From NCBI GenBank assembly GCA_015680685.1, contig MNCI01016482.1:246498-291152 (forward strand): DNA of 44,655 bases. Reading direction: 5' to 3'. This document shows, in pieces, positions 1-10,577 of this stretch (within the stretch, counting starts at the first letter, position 1; each line of letters opens with the position of its first letter). The notes under the pieces were generated by a model. That model saw only the letters and a program-made list of their open reading frames with translations. It did no database searches and was not told where the DNA came from. The stretch is from Gnetum montanum (taxonomy: Eukaryota > Streptophyta > Gnetopsida > Gnetales > Gnetaceae). The position numbers and the translations under genes were made by a program.

Positions 1-527
1 ATAAACCTTGTAGTGCATGGAATAGGCTAATTAGGATTTTATTTACTATTATTTATTACTTGTTATTTATTATATGTTATTTACTACTTTCTCTCTCAAC
101 CCTTCTCTCCTAGTTAAATGCCTCAGTATGACCACTTCGAGCACGTGCGTTATGCGTGGTGATCCCAGCAATGACTAGTGTTTGGTAGCCACGGTTGCAT
201 CAGTTCAGGGTGTGTACGGAAAGTGGGAACGGATGTTGACGCTAGATAATTTAGACTTAGTTCATTAGTTAGAGTTAGTAATTAGTTTCTCAACCCTTCA
301 CCTTGTTAGCATAGGAGAGAAAAACATAAAAATCTATAAAAATCATATACCTCAGACTTACTTAACCATACACCGTGACAACTACAAGTAAGTTTGGAAA
401 GACAACGAATGATTAACCCTAAGTGTTCCATGGGCGTGTAGGCACTTAGTCTACGAAGTTCGACCAGATCATGAGTGCTACGCTCGTATTTGTATGGTTG
501 AGTGTAGGGGTATCTCGCCACTCATCA
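1..527 (+). repeat. 5' LTR of E1 (3' part only; cut by window start)
   Basis: Base 1 aligns with about 6355 in the downstream LTR, so roughly the first 310 bases of this LTR lie outside the window. It ends in ACTCATCA, the inverted counterpart of the TGATGAGT that opens the minus-strand relatives at 10578, 33789 and 44196. The primer site follows immediately. The upstream target duplication is not visible. Confidence 0.9.
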
Positions 528-528
528 T

Positions 529-546
529 TGGCACCGTTGCCAGGGA
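529..546 (+). other. Primer binding site (tRNA-Asp type)
   Basis: TGGCACCGTTGCCAGGGA starts two bases after the LTR end. It differs by a few C-to-T or G-to-A type changes from TGGCGCCGTTGCCGGGGA, the complement of the 3' end of plant tRNA-Asp that primes Athila-type elements. E2 has a decayed form of the same site at 32485-32502. Confidence 0.85.
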
Positions 547-669
547 CTAAGTGTTTGTGTGCTGAATAGAACATAGGATATCACTCACATCGTTGGGAGC
601 CTAAATGAACCTTTAGGTTAATTTAAAGAAAAAATTTATATAACGGTAATAGCACACTGATAAGACACT

Positions 670-3100
670 ATGTCTTCTTCTTCTTCTCATAAGAGCAAAT
701 CACCACTCAAGGACCATACAAGAACAGTCGGCAATAAAAAACACATAACCGAAATCAGCCAAATCCTCAACAATACTGAATAGTCTATACTCATCTCAAT
801 GAGTATATTCCAAACTTTACCTTTATCCTCCATCAAGACAAATAGCTGTGATGGAGAGATTTGCAAGGTAACATAGTGTTACCTCCAAATCTAGTAGTCC
901 CAAACATGCTTCTTTGTGCTCTGGCACAAATTGGCATGACACAGCTTTATGTTGAATACGTTGTAGCAGATTTTGACTCAAGGGATTATTATCCCATAGA
1001 AGCACAACATATGAGGAACTCAAGGTAGGAGAGCCAACATACACTGTTGAAGGGCAAGGAGGTCCCACACGTCCTTAGCAAAATAGGAGATGATGAACCC
1101 ATTATAACAGGTTCTCTAACAAATGATGTTCCCCTCCTAATGATGGTGAGGAGGTGGGGTATCAGAACCTATGCTCAACAATACATAACACTTATTCTGA
1201 TCCCTGTGAATGCCAACTGTTCACAGAGGGAACAACAACTCATGATAAGGATGAGCACTTAGATCATCACCACAATCGGGGCCGTAGCAGCCGAAGAGAA
1301 GGCAAGAAGTATCACCATGGCAATGGTTTCCCTTCCTCTTCTCGTTCATATCATCACTCACCCTCTCCTTCCACATTTGGGCACAGCCACCATGAACATA
1401 ATGGTGAGGATAGATGTAGGAAAAATGAGAGACCTCGACGAGAGTGTCGAGAGAGAGGACAAGGGCATGAACAAAGGGAAAGTAAGGAACAATGAAGATA
1501 TCATAGGCATCATGAAAGAGATGATCATGACGAGCCCCTACTTGCCACCTGAAGTATGCTTGATATAACAGAGGCAGTAAGAATTCCAAAAAGGCATTTA
1601 AAAGATAGCTGGATCAAGCGTTTAGACATGAACAATATCCCACGCTTTGAGGGGGGATACAACGCTAATCTGAAGCATCATTTATAGGCATTCCACAATG
1701 CCTATGCCTTGCAGAACATAGAAAACGAGTGGAAAAAACTTAAGTTGTTTCCCAGGACACTCATTAAGGAAGCAGAGAGTTGGTACTGGTCCTTAGAACT
1801 AGAAACCATCAGGAGGTGGAGTACGATGTTAGAACTCTTCAACGATAAGTATCAAATGTACTCCAGAATGTCTAATTTGTGTAACTAGATCCAAGGCTGG
1901 AAGCAAAGAACTCATGAACCCTTGGATGCTACCATGGGCTGCTACTATGCATTGTTGCATCATTGCCCGGGCCATGGTTATGCATAGCGGGATCAACTCC
2001 GCCACATCGTGGATGGGCTAAGGCATGAAACTAGAAGAACCCTTGGGACTTATGCCCAAGGGAGACTATTAGAACTTAGAGCCCATGAAGTTCATCGCTT
2101 GTTGGAACAAGTAGTGAAAGAAGAAGGTGAACTACGAAAAAGAGAGAGTGTGAAAGAATACAATCGTGATCCCTCCCTTCGGAAGAAGGGAGTGAAATTT
2201 TGCGATGAAGAGGATGAGTCACCACTCGAAGAGTTGGTGAACAGAAAAACCTTGCTGATTCAAAAACTAACAACAGAAGTATCGACTAAGATGGATCAAT
2301 TGTGGGATTCCTTAGACTCCAGACTTGAAATTGTCTTGAAAATTGTAGAGGAGTCTAAGGAGGAATGAAGTAGTGACAAAGGTAAGACAAAGCAGAGAAA
2401 TTCAGGCCCTGCGCATAACAAGGGTAAGGGGAAAATTACTATCTTCGATGAAGTTTTGGAGTCAGACACAAACAATGACGGTGGATAGGAGATCTATCAT
2501 TATGATCATCCCAAGGGATGTTGTCCAATTATCTCACATCTACAGGAGTCTTGGATGTATACACTTAATCCAAGACTTAACCAATAGCAGACACCCTGAA
2601 GGTTGCCTTATCCTCAAGGTAACCCAAGACAGCTCCACCAACCATTGACATACTATCCAAGTGGAACTCCACCACAACCCATTGGACAGCATCAGTAGCA
2701 GCAATACCCACAGTCATGGGGGATGCCACCGCCGATACAACAGTACCCTTACCGGCAACCTGATCCTTATGGATATTATGTGCAGTAGCTGGTTTCTCCA
2801 AGTGACTCTATGGGTCACACAACTCCCCAACGTCACTACCAAGTTCAGGAGTACTTTAGGAGGACTCCTTCTCCTCCAAGAGGCATCCCACATACTTACC
2901 ATCCTCCAACTCCATTCGTACCTCTTCCACTTGTAGTTCCCATACAACTTGCTCCAACAATGCAAGGGAAACTCCCTACTCAACCACAACAACATAATGC
3001 TACGAGAGCTGTAAAAATTCAACCCACTGCTAGTTCTAAAAACTATAAAAATAGAAGACCTTTCTTCAAAACCAAAATCCTAGACAAGCTCTCATAACAA
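670..3100 (+). pseudogene. gag: gag relic of E1
   Basis: A reading frame starts at ATG 670 with a Met-Ser-rich opening and can be followed only across several stops and frameshifts. About 1190-1495 encodes a His/Arg/Ser-rich basic stretch. About 1620-2110 has the Retrotrans_gag pattern: a phrase like IPRFEGGYN, then AESWYWSLELETI, WSTMLELFNDKY, and a CPGHGYAQRDQLRHIVDGL-type segment. 2009-2368 is open for 119 codons and continues as a charged coiled-coil-like tail with repeated Leu and Glu. Further downstream (to about 3100) come His/Pro/Gln-rich pieces. The same order of segments occurs in E2 gag (about 21.6-20.2 kb, minus strand). The capsid precursor would assemble virus-like particles; this copy cannot encode it. 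Confidence 0.8.
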
Positions 3101-3196
3101 TAAGTGGTTGAGTCCACAACCACTCCTCCACCATCTAACACTTTGGAGCACCCTTCAGTCCAACAACAAAGCTGTACGCATACCGTAACTGACTAG

Positions 3197-3745
3197 ATCA
3201 AGGTAGGGCACCTTCCCAGGAAACTAATTGATCCTGGAAGCCCCTTAATCTATTTACAAATCACTAGGAATGAACCACATAAGGCTCTTCTTGACTCAGG
3301 TTTCGGAGTCAACTTAATTTCACGAGAGATGTATCAAGCTTGGAACCTACCCCAACTTAAGAAGAGCAACATCCAACTAGAGCTGGAAAACCAGTCCATC
3401 ACCATTACCTTGGGATTTGTGGAGGACATCGTTACCACTGTGTGTGGTTGGTCATACCCAATCGATTTCCTGGTGATTGAAGCTAATTACAACGAAGGGG
3501 ACTTCCCAATTATAATGGGAAGGGCATGGCTAAGCACAATAGACGCATGCCTTAGGATCTGCGATCTTTCCTTGGAGATATCTACGGTAAATATTTATGG
3601 AAAGATCGAGAAGAAGAACGTTCCATGCATCACATACAGTGATTCATCGAGTGATGACATGGAGGAATGCACAACATCTCCTCCATGCAATAGGTGTGCC
3701 CTTGAAACTATGAGACAAAGATGCCTGTATGTAGCAACCACATAA
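3197..3745 (+). pseudogene. Retropepsin (aspartic protease) domain of E1
   Basis: This is an open frame of about 182 codons following a TAG at 3194. The active-site triad Asp-Ser-Gly is read at codon 3293, in the context ALLDSGFGVNLIS. About 75 residues later comes FPIIMGRAWLSTIDA, the second conserved block of plant gypsy proteases (hydrophobic-G-R-x-W/F-L). The catalytic residues look intact although gag upstream is broken. E2 carries the homologous region at about 19.99-19.56 kb, where the active-site Asp codon position holds a stop. In a full element the next domain would be RT; here it is missing, so the protease is the last pol domain of E1. Confidence 0.8.
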
Positions 3746-4059
3746 GTAGTAGACTAAGATGCCTGTATGTAGAAACCACACAAGTAGTAGACACCCTGTG
3801 GTTGATAGCTAGTCGAAAGAGCAACCGACAAACATGCATGGAACGAACTGGGGAAATAACCCATGCCAACAACGAAGGCATAAACACATTGAAATATGAG
3901 CGTCGCCAACTTCCACCCCTTAATCTAGGAAAATTAGTTGGGAGAAGTTGGGCACTTCTACAAAATTCAAATAGATGTTCATTATTTCGGATCTCTCCCT
4001 TACAATTCAGTCATGGGGAAGATGGCCACCTATGCTAATCATTTGGGGCCCTAAGTTCT

Positions 4060-4320
4060 TTCTAGTTTTTATTTTACACATTTTTGTTTTACATGTTTTT
4101 GTTTTTCACATTTTTGTTTTACACGTTTTTGTTTTCCACGTTTTTGTTTTACACATTTTTGTTTTACACGTTTTTGTTTTACATGTTTTTGTCTTACACA
4201 TTTTTGTTTTACAAATTTCTTTAACTTTTCTTGTTTTTGTTTTACACATTTGTTTAACTATTCTTGTTTTTTTTTTACACATTTCTTTAACTTTTCTTGT
4301 TTTTGTTTTACAACATCATT
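4060..4320 (+). repeat. Degenerate tandem array, unit about 16 bp (TTTTTGTTTTACACAT)
   Basis: A dozen or so imperfect units of a T-rich motif ending in ACAC, ACAT or ACGT follow each other, with single-base variants and longer interruptions. It produces a spurious low-complexity reading frame of Phe/Val/Leu repeats (3975-4400). A shorter, more A/T-degraded form lies at the same relative place in E2 (about 16130-16290, opposite strand). It is followed by a short GT-rich run at about 4337-4357. Confidence 0.75.
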
Positions 4321-5455
4321 ATACTTTTTCATTTTGTGTGTGTGTGCGTGCATGTGTAATCCACCTTGTAAGTTTTTCATCTAATAAGTGTTCTTCATGA
4401 TGGTATGAACTATTTTCCTATTGATTGCTAATGTTTTGGTTTTACCTTTAAGTTATGATGTTGATACTAAGGTATGTTTCTTTTGATATGGAAGGCAATG
4501 AGTCCACTTCATCCATCCATCCACAAAGTCTATGGTCTCTCTTGGCTTGGAAATGTACAGTCCCCTTCATAATAAGAACTTTAACAAATCAGTGACTGGG
4601 CACTTCTCAAACTAAGGAAGGACTCAAGGATTGAAAAGGGTGTGACTTCAAGGAAACTTGATGCTTTTGTGTTGGCCATTCTCTTGGGTGCTTGGATGTT
4701 TTCTTCTTGATTTTTCTTTCCGTTTCAATGTTACCCAATTATTGGAAGCTAAGACAATAAAAATAAGAAGTCTTTGCATGGTGTGGTTCTCATGCATAAA
4801 AACAAAAAACACAAAAAAGAAAAAAAAAAGCAAGAAAAGAAAAAGCCAGAATTCAAAGCACACCCCTTAGAAGCATAATCCTTTGGGCTACAAGCACTGG
4901 TTATGGAACCAAAAATGTTCCCTCTAACTAAGGCCCCTCTTGCTTCTCATTCTCTCCTCCTTGTTTCATTGGAATGGTGATGACTCTTGGGGGAAGCATT
5001 CTTGTTCTTCAAGGGGATGGATTAGCCAAATGCATTAATGCAAAGTCACTAGAAGTGGTTGGTTTGAGGCTGGACTTGGAATGAGACTTTCCAAGTCATA
5101 CTAATCATGAAACACACAAGGGGCTATACACCACATTGTTCTTGAGACTCCATTCCATTCTCCTCTCTCCATCCTTCTCTCCATTATTCACCTCATTACT
5201 GATTGTATCACTAGTATATATTCTTTGAATGTGGGTTTGTCAGGGCATTAAGGGCATGAGCCTGCTTTGGGGAGGATCCACTGACATTCCTATTTGGGGC
5301 ATTAGTTAAATTCTTTTCCCTAACATTTTTTCAATCTATTTTATGTTGTTCATTTCCATCTTGACATCCATCTCATCGATGTCATAGTTGTCCCTTTTTA
5401 TCTATCTTTCTTATTCCTTTTCTTTCTCCATTTTAACACTACCGAAGGTTCACAA

Positions 5456-5470
5456 TTAGTCATGGGGGTA
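5456..5470 (+). other. Internal polypurine-tract-like motif of E1
   Basis: TTAGTCATGGGGGTA matches the terminal tract TTAGTCATGGGGCCA (6026-6040) at 13 of 15 positions. It lies about 220 bases before the remains of the ORF4 start. E2 has a comparable motif at 14849-14862 on the minus strand, about 280 bases before its ORF4 start. Confidence 0.45.
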
Positions 5471-6025
5471 TGGGGTCTAATTTTTTCGATTTTCTCCTAG
5501 CCCTGATTTTTTTTAATTTCTTTCCTAACCCCTACACCTTTGGTAGTCACTATTAATACATCTCTAGATCCGCAATCAGCCATACCACAACCTAGCCAAT
5601 GGACTTACACCGAAGCAAGGTATCAACTACATTGAAATTCATCTACCCTTGCTAATATAAGATTGTGTTATGTGTGCAGATGGTGATCATGCCACAATGG
5701 ACAGGATCTGGAAGGAATGCTTAGAATGGAGCAGTGCGGAAGTAGCTATGCAAGGAGCAAGATTGATGGTGCGCTTACGGATGGACAACGAAAGGCACAA
5801 TCTTGGTGTTGGCAGCAGCAACACTTCTTTCTCTCTCTCTTTCTCTACTACAAAATAAGGCCTAATGTTAATGTAATAAGGTGTTCACTCTTGTGGTCAT
5901 GAACACTAGTTTTGTCAAGTCTTGTAATGATGATCTTATTCACATGTTATCCCATTAGTTCCATTGAGTTAATAATCTCATACCTTCTCAATATTATTGT
6001 AAGGAACTCGAGGATGAGTTTTCAT

Positions 6026-6040
6026 TTAGTCATGGGGCCA
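6026..6040 (+). other. Polypurine tract of E1
   Basis: The G-rich motif ends directly at the first base of the 3' LTR. It aligns with the E2 tract (11476-11488, minus strand), which also carries an ATCATGGGGG core before the LTR. Its role would be to prime plus-strand DNA synthesis. Confidence 0.6.
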
Positions 6041-6083
6041 TAAAGGGATGTGATATCGCATGGGTTGTGATATTGCATCCCTC

Positions 6084-6141
6084 GCGATATTGCATACGCG
6101 ATATTGCATCCTCCCTCATGATATCGCATACGCAATATCGC
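6084..6141 (+). repeat. Palindromic U3 repeat able to form a hairpin
   Basis: Left arm 6084-6105 and right arm 6120-6141 are complementary at 19 of 22 positions around a 14-base spacer; the arms themselves are built of GCGATATTGC words. It ends 16 bases before the TATA box. The solo LTR has a shorter version around 34550-34575. Confidence 0.7.
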
Positions 6142-6157
6142 AGTGCGTCGTCATATC

Positions 6158-6165
6158 TATAAATA
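6158..6165 (+). promoter_or_regulatory. TATA box of the E1 LTR
   Basis: TATAAATA in the context CTATAAATAAG is a textbook plant TATA box in the expected place of an LTR promoter. The same octamer occurs on the coding strand of every other LTR family member here (11328-11335, 33253-33260, 34512-34519, and the E3 LTRs). Confidence 0.75.
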
Positions 6166-6878
6166 AGAGGCAGCTCTCCCTTGTTTCCTCATCCTAGGCT
6201 AGACAGTAGGGAAACTCTGGCAGATTGATCACTCTAGAGATAGAATATTTTCCATGTGCCTGCAGTAGGAGTCCTAAAGTGAACGAATCTTTATTTGAGC
6301 AAACATTGTACTTAAACACAAGTTTGTGTACGACAATAAAAATGAGCTTCTTGGATAAACCTTGTAGTGAATGGAATAGGCTAATTAGGATTTTATTTAC
6401 TGTTATTTATTACTTGTTATTTATTATCTATTATTTACTACTTTCTCTCTCAACCCTTCTCTCCTAGTTAAGTGCCTCAGTACGACCACTTCGAGCACGT
6501 GCGTTATGCATGGTCATCCCAGCAATGACTAGCATTTGGTAGCCACGATTGCATCGATTCAGGGTGTGTACAGTAAGTGGGAACGGATGCTGATGCTAGG
6601 TAATTTAGTCTTAGTTCATTAGTTAGAGTTAGTTAGTTTCTCAACCCTTCACCTTGTTAGCATAGGAGACAAAAACATAAAAAGCTATAAAAATCATATA
6701 CCTCAGACTTACTTAACCATACACCATGACAACTACAAGTAAGTTTGGAAAGACAACGCATGATTAACCCTAAGTGTTCCATGGGCGTGTAGGCACTTAG
6801 TCTGCAGAGTTCGACCAGATCGCGCTTGCTACCCTCGTATTCGTATGGTTGAGTGTAGGGGTATCTCGCCACTCATCA

Positions 6879-7490
6879 AAAGTGTTAAATAGAATTATCT
6901 AAATTTACCTTTCATTATTTTGATCATCAAAACAAATAATATATCAAGTTTTAATATAAAAGAACTTAATGAATTTAACCTAATAATAAGTATTAACTAA
7001 CAATTTGAATTATGACATTTCTTGATAATAGATGATTAGAATTTGAACAATGAGGTATTGACCTAGTGGAAAGACTCTTGATTTAAGAACTCCAAGACAT
7101 GGGTTTTATTTTGGTGGATAATGTTAATTTATAAAGTTCTAATTTGATTATATATATTGGGGTTTACCTATTTTACAATTATTTTAGGGTTCGGACAATG
7201 CTTTATCCTTTGCTCTAAAAAATAAAACTACAACTTCTATTAGGAATATAAAGAATTAAAGTTTTAAGGATTTATTTTACCATGGGTATTGTGAATCAAT
7301 GATTATGATCTTTCAAAACAATTAATATGTCATGTTAGTGTAATAAGTAATGATAATATTATGTAAAAGTAACTTAAATTTTTACAATGTTATTGGTAAA
7401 GCTTACACAAGGTAGCTTTATCATGATAATGATGTGTTAACCTAGTAGGCAATGTTGAGTTATAAATTTCTAATAATTCCATGAGATTCA
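6879..7490 (+). other. Unassigned AT-rich stretch with a tRNA-derived SINE-like segment
   Basis: No coding signal is seen. About 7048-7112 reads like the head of a tRNA-derived SINE: TGACCTAGTGG at about 7059-7069 matches a Pol III box A at 10 of 11 positions. About 30 bases later GGGTTTTATTTT could be a box B that has lost C residues to T. A related piece, CCTAGTAGG followed by GTTGAGTTATAAATTTCT, recurs at about 7440-7475. The stretch may also contain the 5' end of the LINE, whose exact start cannot be placed. Confidence 0.4.
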
Positions 7491-7549
7491 GTAGGTAATC
7501 TTTCAAGCGGAACCACTACTTCTTGACCATTCTATGAATTACTTGATGA

Positions 7550-8110
7550 TTTATATGAATCCATTTATAAGGAAATTTCTAAAAGATATGTTTTTGTACA
7601 AATTCTAGGTTATTTACATGATTCTTTAAGTTTTTAAAGGCATCTAAATTTGGGTTGAAAAGAGAGAGGTTTAGATGCTATTTATGCTCATTATTTCTTA
7701 AACTCATTTTTTTGGATAAAATTTGTTAATTCAACAAGAATTTATAAGGCCCTTGATATTGATATCTTTAATCATCATCATGCTTTATTAATTATTTGAA
7801 AGTGGAATCCCTCTTTTAATCCAACATCTTCTTGAATGAATTTCAAAGGGTTTCTTGTTGTAGAATTGTTGAATCTTTTATTAATTTTTAAAAACGTTCA
7901 AGGAAATATTATCTCTTGAATTAGGCTAATCAAACATTTTGAAATCCTATCAGTAGTAGTGGTTTTCGTAGAATTCGATATATGATTGAAATGGATATTG
8001 ATTTGCTTAAATGAGAAATTCTTCTACATGCTAGTGAAATTGATTGTGTAGAAGGTTATTTATAACAATCTTCCAAAGTCATGTCCCTATTATCATTGAG
8101 AGGATCATAT
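7550..8110 (+). pseudogene. LINE ORF1 relic (DUF4283-like)
   Basis: Across frameshifts and stops, the translation shows a Trp-Asn-Pro-Ser-Phe-Asn-Pro motif (Trp codon at 7803) preceded by a hydrophobic strand. This resembles the W-x-P-x-F-x-P signature of the DUF4283 domain in plant LINE ORF1 proteins. No zinc knuckle is recognisable. ORF1 proteins bind element RNA and chaperone target-primed reverse transcription. The assignment rests on one motif plus its position ahead of the endonuclease. Confidence 0.45.
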
Positions 8111-8599
8111 GTTTATTTCATATTCTTATATGTTGCAAAAAAGGCTATGCAAGCATGACAATAACAAGCTGCTACAAATGTAACTAAGGTTTCTTTTACA
8201 AATGTTATAGATCTCATTAAGATTTTTTCTATAGATGTTGCAAATCCTACGATGATTTCTTCTACTAATGTTTCAATAGTTAGCCTAGCTCTTTTTTTCT
8301 TAATATTTTTGAACAAAATGTATCCTTGAGAAAGTTTTCAATTAAGTGAGTTTCAAAGAATTCTTCACTAACTAAGGGAAAATAAATGTATGTTCCTAAG
8401 GTCTCATAGAAACCTATTATTGATTTAGATGGGGTTTAAATATTTTTTCATAATAAACATTGAGGAAGTCTATCTATCGGTGAATATATTCCAAATCTTT
8501 AGAATGATTAGTAAGTTCAAGATATTTTAATTACTAATAATTCATTTGTAGTTGTTGGTCAAGATATGGAGATAATTTCTTTTAGTTATGTTGATTTTA

Positions 8600-9320
8600 T
8601 TGATAGGATGAGGACCTTCTATTGCTTCACCTAATGTTTTTCTTTTCATGGAATGTCTGAGGTATTACTAATAGGCTTCACACAAATGTTATTAGTTCTC
8701 TTCTTTACACATGACATTTAGATCTTGATTTCATTCTTCTTCAAGATATTAGAGTTTCCAATTTAGATATAGTCATGGCTGATAACAGTATTCTTCATGA
8801 TTCTACAGTATTATTTTCTAATCATAAGATTGGTTGGCACATCTCTTATTATCAATCATTTTTTATCAAAAAATAATTTTCTTTCATGGAAAAGATAATT
8901 CTATAGTGTATGTAATTATTCAAGGTACTTTGTGTCCTTTTGGTCTTTGCAAAACATTTGCTCCTACTCATTCTAGTAGGATAGAATTGCTCTACAAATT
9001 TCTTCTACAAAGTTTGCCTCACATCCTTTGACTTTTTGGTGGTGTTTTAAATATGATTGAAAATTTTTATGATAAAATTGATGGAGCTTCTTCTATACTT
9101 TCAAGCCATGAGCATTCTATTTGATGTGATCTTAAGGAACAATTTTGTTTATCTGATGTTGTTGGACCAAATGGTCATCATTATGATTTATTTACCTATT
9201 CTAACCTCTATGAAGGTAATAATTAAATTTTTAAAAGACTTGATTGATTTTATTTTTCCAATTATTCTTCTTGGTTCTATGATGCAAAGGTTATAGTTTA
9301 CAAAGATGAAAATCTTTAAG
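8600..9320 (+). pseudogene. LINE ORF2 endonuclease domain relic
   Basis: The opening signature SWNVRGL of plant L1 endonucleases is read at 8646-8663 as Ser-Trp-Asn-Val-stop-Gly; the TGA at 8658 fits a CGA-to-TGA change. About 60 bases later comes LDFILLQDIRVSNLDI, the LQET/LQE block with the metal-binding Glu replaced by Asp. The domain would nick target DNA at T-rich sites. Many stops follow and the C-terminal part of the domain is hard to trace. Confidence 0.65.
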
Positions 9321-9679
9321 ACCAATTTACAATTTCTCTTAATCTTGAATTTGGTATTAAATCTCTAGTTTGACATTATGAGATTTTCTATATGAATGCA
9401 TCTTTATTTCTTACTTATCCTTGAAAAGGTATTTCTACATCTCTATGAAATGTAAAAATGAGACCCCTTAGTATATTAGGTTGTGGATTAATTAGTGGTT
9501 GCATGATATATATTGTATTTGTAATTTTGCCCAATGGTTCGATAAGCAATATGCCAAGAAACAAAGGGATATTAAGCAAAAAACCCTATGTTGAAATTCA
9601 ACATATTGACATTGTAGTACAAAATAATCCCTTTTCTTCAATAAGGACTTGCTTATGTTTGCTGAGTTAAACAAAAATA

Positions 9680-10577
9680 GGATATGCATAATGCTAAGAG
9701 GGCTCTCATTAAGAGCCATCTCAATTAGTTAAAACTAGAGGGAGAACCATATAAGGAATTTTTAAAATTTTTAAAAGATAAAGGTAGTTAACCTATTATT
9801 AACTTCATCAAAGTTGGTAATCAAATTATTTTTGATCCTCTTATTATCTATGATTTTCTTGAAAGATATTTTCAGCATATACTTGCTTTAGAAGATTTTG
9901 ACCATGAGGATTTTCTCTCTAATTGTGAACATTTATCTAATACTAGTCATAGTAGTCACAACCATCTTCTTGAACAAGATATATCTCTTACTAAAATTAA
10001 GGATGTAGTGTTCAGCTTGATCAAAGATATAGCTCTAGGTTTTGATGGAATTCCCATTGAATTTTTAAAGAATATTTTGGATGTTCTTAGTATGGATCTT
10101 TATTGTGTTTTTGTAGAAGTAATTAAACAATATTTTCTTAGTTAAGAGTTTAATGAAGGAGTCATCAAACTTATTCCTATGGGAGATGATCTATTCCACA
10201 TTGATAATTAGCACCCAATTACTATTTTGAATTCCATTTATAAAATTTTGGCCAACTATCTTACTAAGAGATTAAAACCAATTATTCCTCAATTAATTAA
10301 TCCAATGCAAAATGGCTTTTTCAAAGGCACACATATTCTAGACAATATTATTTTAGCTTGGGAGGGTATGTAGTGGGTTGAGAATTCCAATCAAGACATT
10401 GCTTTTTTAAAGCTTGATTATGCTAAAACATATGATAGAATTAAATGGTAGTTTATTACTGTTTGTCTTCAAAAATATGGTTTTAAAGAAAAATTTATTA
10501 GGATGATGAAGACTCTTTTTTGGAGATGCTAATGCACTTATGGCTACAAATGTTGGAATTAATAATAGTTTTAAGCT
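9680..10577 (+). pseudogene. LINE ORF2 reverse transcriptase relic, N-terminal part
   Basis: After a linker resembling the usual endonuclease-RT spacer, the frame at about 10140-10500 gives EGVIKLIPMGDD, an RPIT-like HPITILNSIYKILAN, RLKPIIPQLI, QNGFFKGTHILDNI, and motif A as FLKLDYAKTYDRI, with its Asp codon at 10416. These are RVT_1 (PF00078) blocks in L1-clade spacing. Internal TAA/TAG codons interrupt it. The domain stops at the E2 insertion, and its next residues are found at 33387. Confidence 0.88.
10573..10577 (+). other. Left target-site duplication of E2 (aagct)
   Basis: aagct before the LTR pairs with aatct at 33387-33391 after the other LTR; four of five bases match. When the insert is ignored, the LINE RT frame runs across this point without a gap. 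Confidence 0.75.

Larger units (their letters stand above)
3746..6030 (+). other. Non-coding 3' part of E1 with remains of an ORF4 start
   Basis: No long frame carries a recognised domain here. By blocks, the stretch parallels the minus strand of E2. About 3980-4090 matches the segment just after E2 integrase. About 4880-4970 (a conserved ACTAAGGCCC-type block) matches E2 near 15.82-15.91 kb. About 5680-5720 resembles the ATG region of E2 ORF4. About 5880-6030 matches the 3' end of E2. An A-rich run lies at 4795-4850. The rest of ORF4 and all of RT to integrase are absent. Confidence 0.65.
1..6878 (+). mobile_element. E1: Athila-like Ty3/gypsy LTR retrotransposon, internally deleted
   Basis: Two copies of the same LTR (1-527, truncated by the window edge, and 6041-6878) bracket an internal region with a tRNA-Asp-type primer site, a gag relic and a retropepsin relic in the order expected for Ty3/gypsy. 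The two LTR copies differ at about 32 of 525 compared positions by eye count (about 6%), so the insertion is old. No RT, RNase H or integrase can be found: the sequence passes from the protease (ending 3745) to a region at about 3980 that matches what follows integrase in E2 (about 16.3 kb, opposite strand). The tRNA-Asp primer site and the gag and protease style resemble the Athila lineage; this is inferred from motifs, not from a tree. Confidence 0.88.
6041..6878 (+). repeat. 3' LTR of E1 (838 bp)
   Basis: The end ACTCATCA at 6878 is clear from alignment with 1-527. The start at 6041 reads TAAAGGGATG and aligns with TGATGGGACG at the start (minus strand) of the solo LTR at 34585, so the canonical TG has mutated to TA. 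The U3 part is packed with GATATCGC/GATATTGC words, and a TATA box follows at 6158-6165. Confidence 0.85.
7490..10577 (+). mobile_element. L1-type LINE, 5' portion (ORF1, endonuclease, start of RT)
   Basis: This decayed non-LTR retrotransposon is read on the plus strand: an ORF1-like segment, then an apurinic-type endonuclease, then a reverse transcriptase with L1-clade motifs. It is cut within RT by E2 at 10577 and resumes at 33387. The reading order, the spacing and the continuity of the RT across the E2 insertion show it is one element. Its age exceeds that of E2, as expected from the heavy load of stops. Confidence 0.85.

Noticed and set aside
306-521. Minus-strand 71-codon frame, nearly repeated at 6657-6872
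   Set aside because: It is conserved only because both copies are LTRs of E1; it runs against the element's transcript.
3975-4400. 141-codon frame rich in Phe, Val, Leu and His
   Set aside because: It is a direct read of the TTTTTGTTTTACACAT array and has no protein character beyond the repeat.
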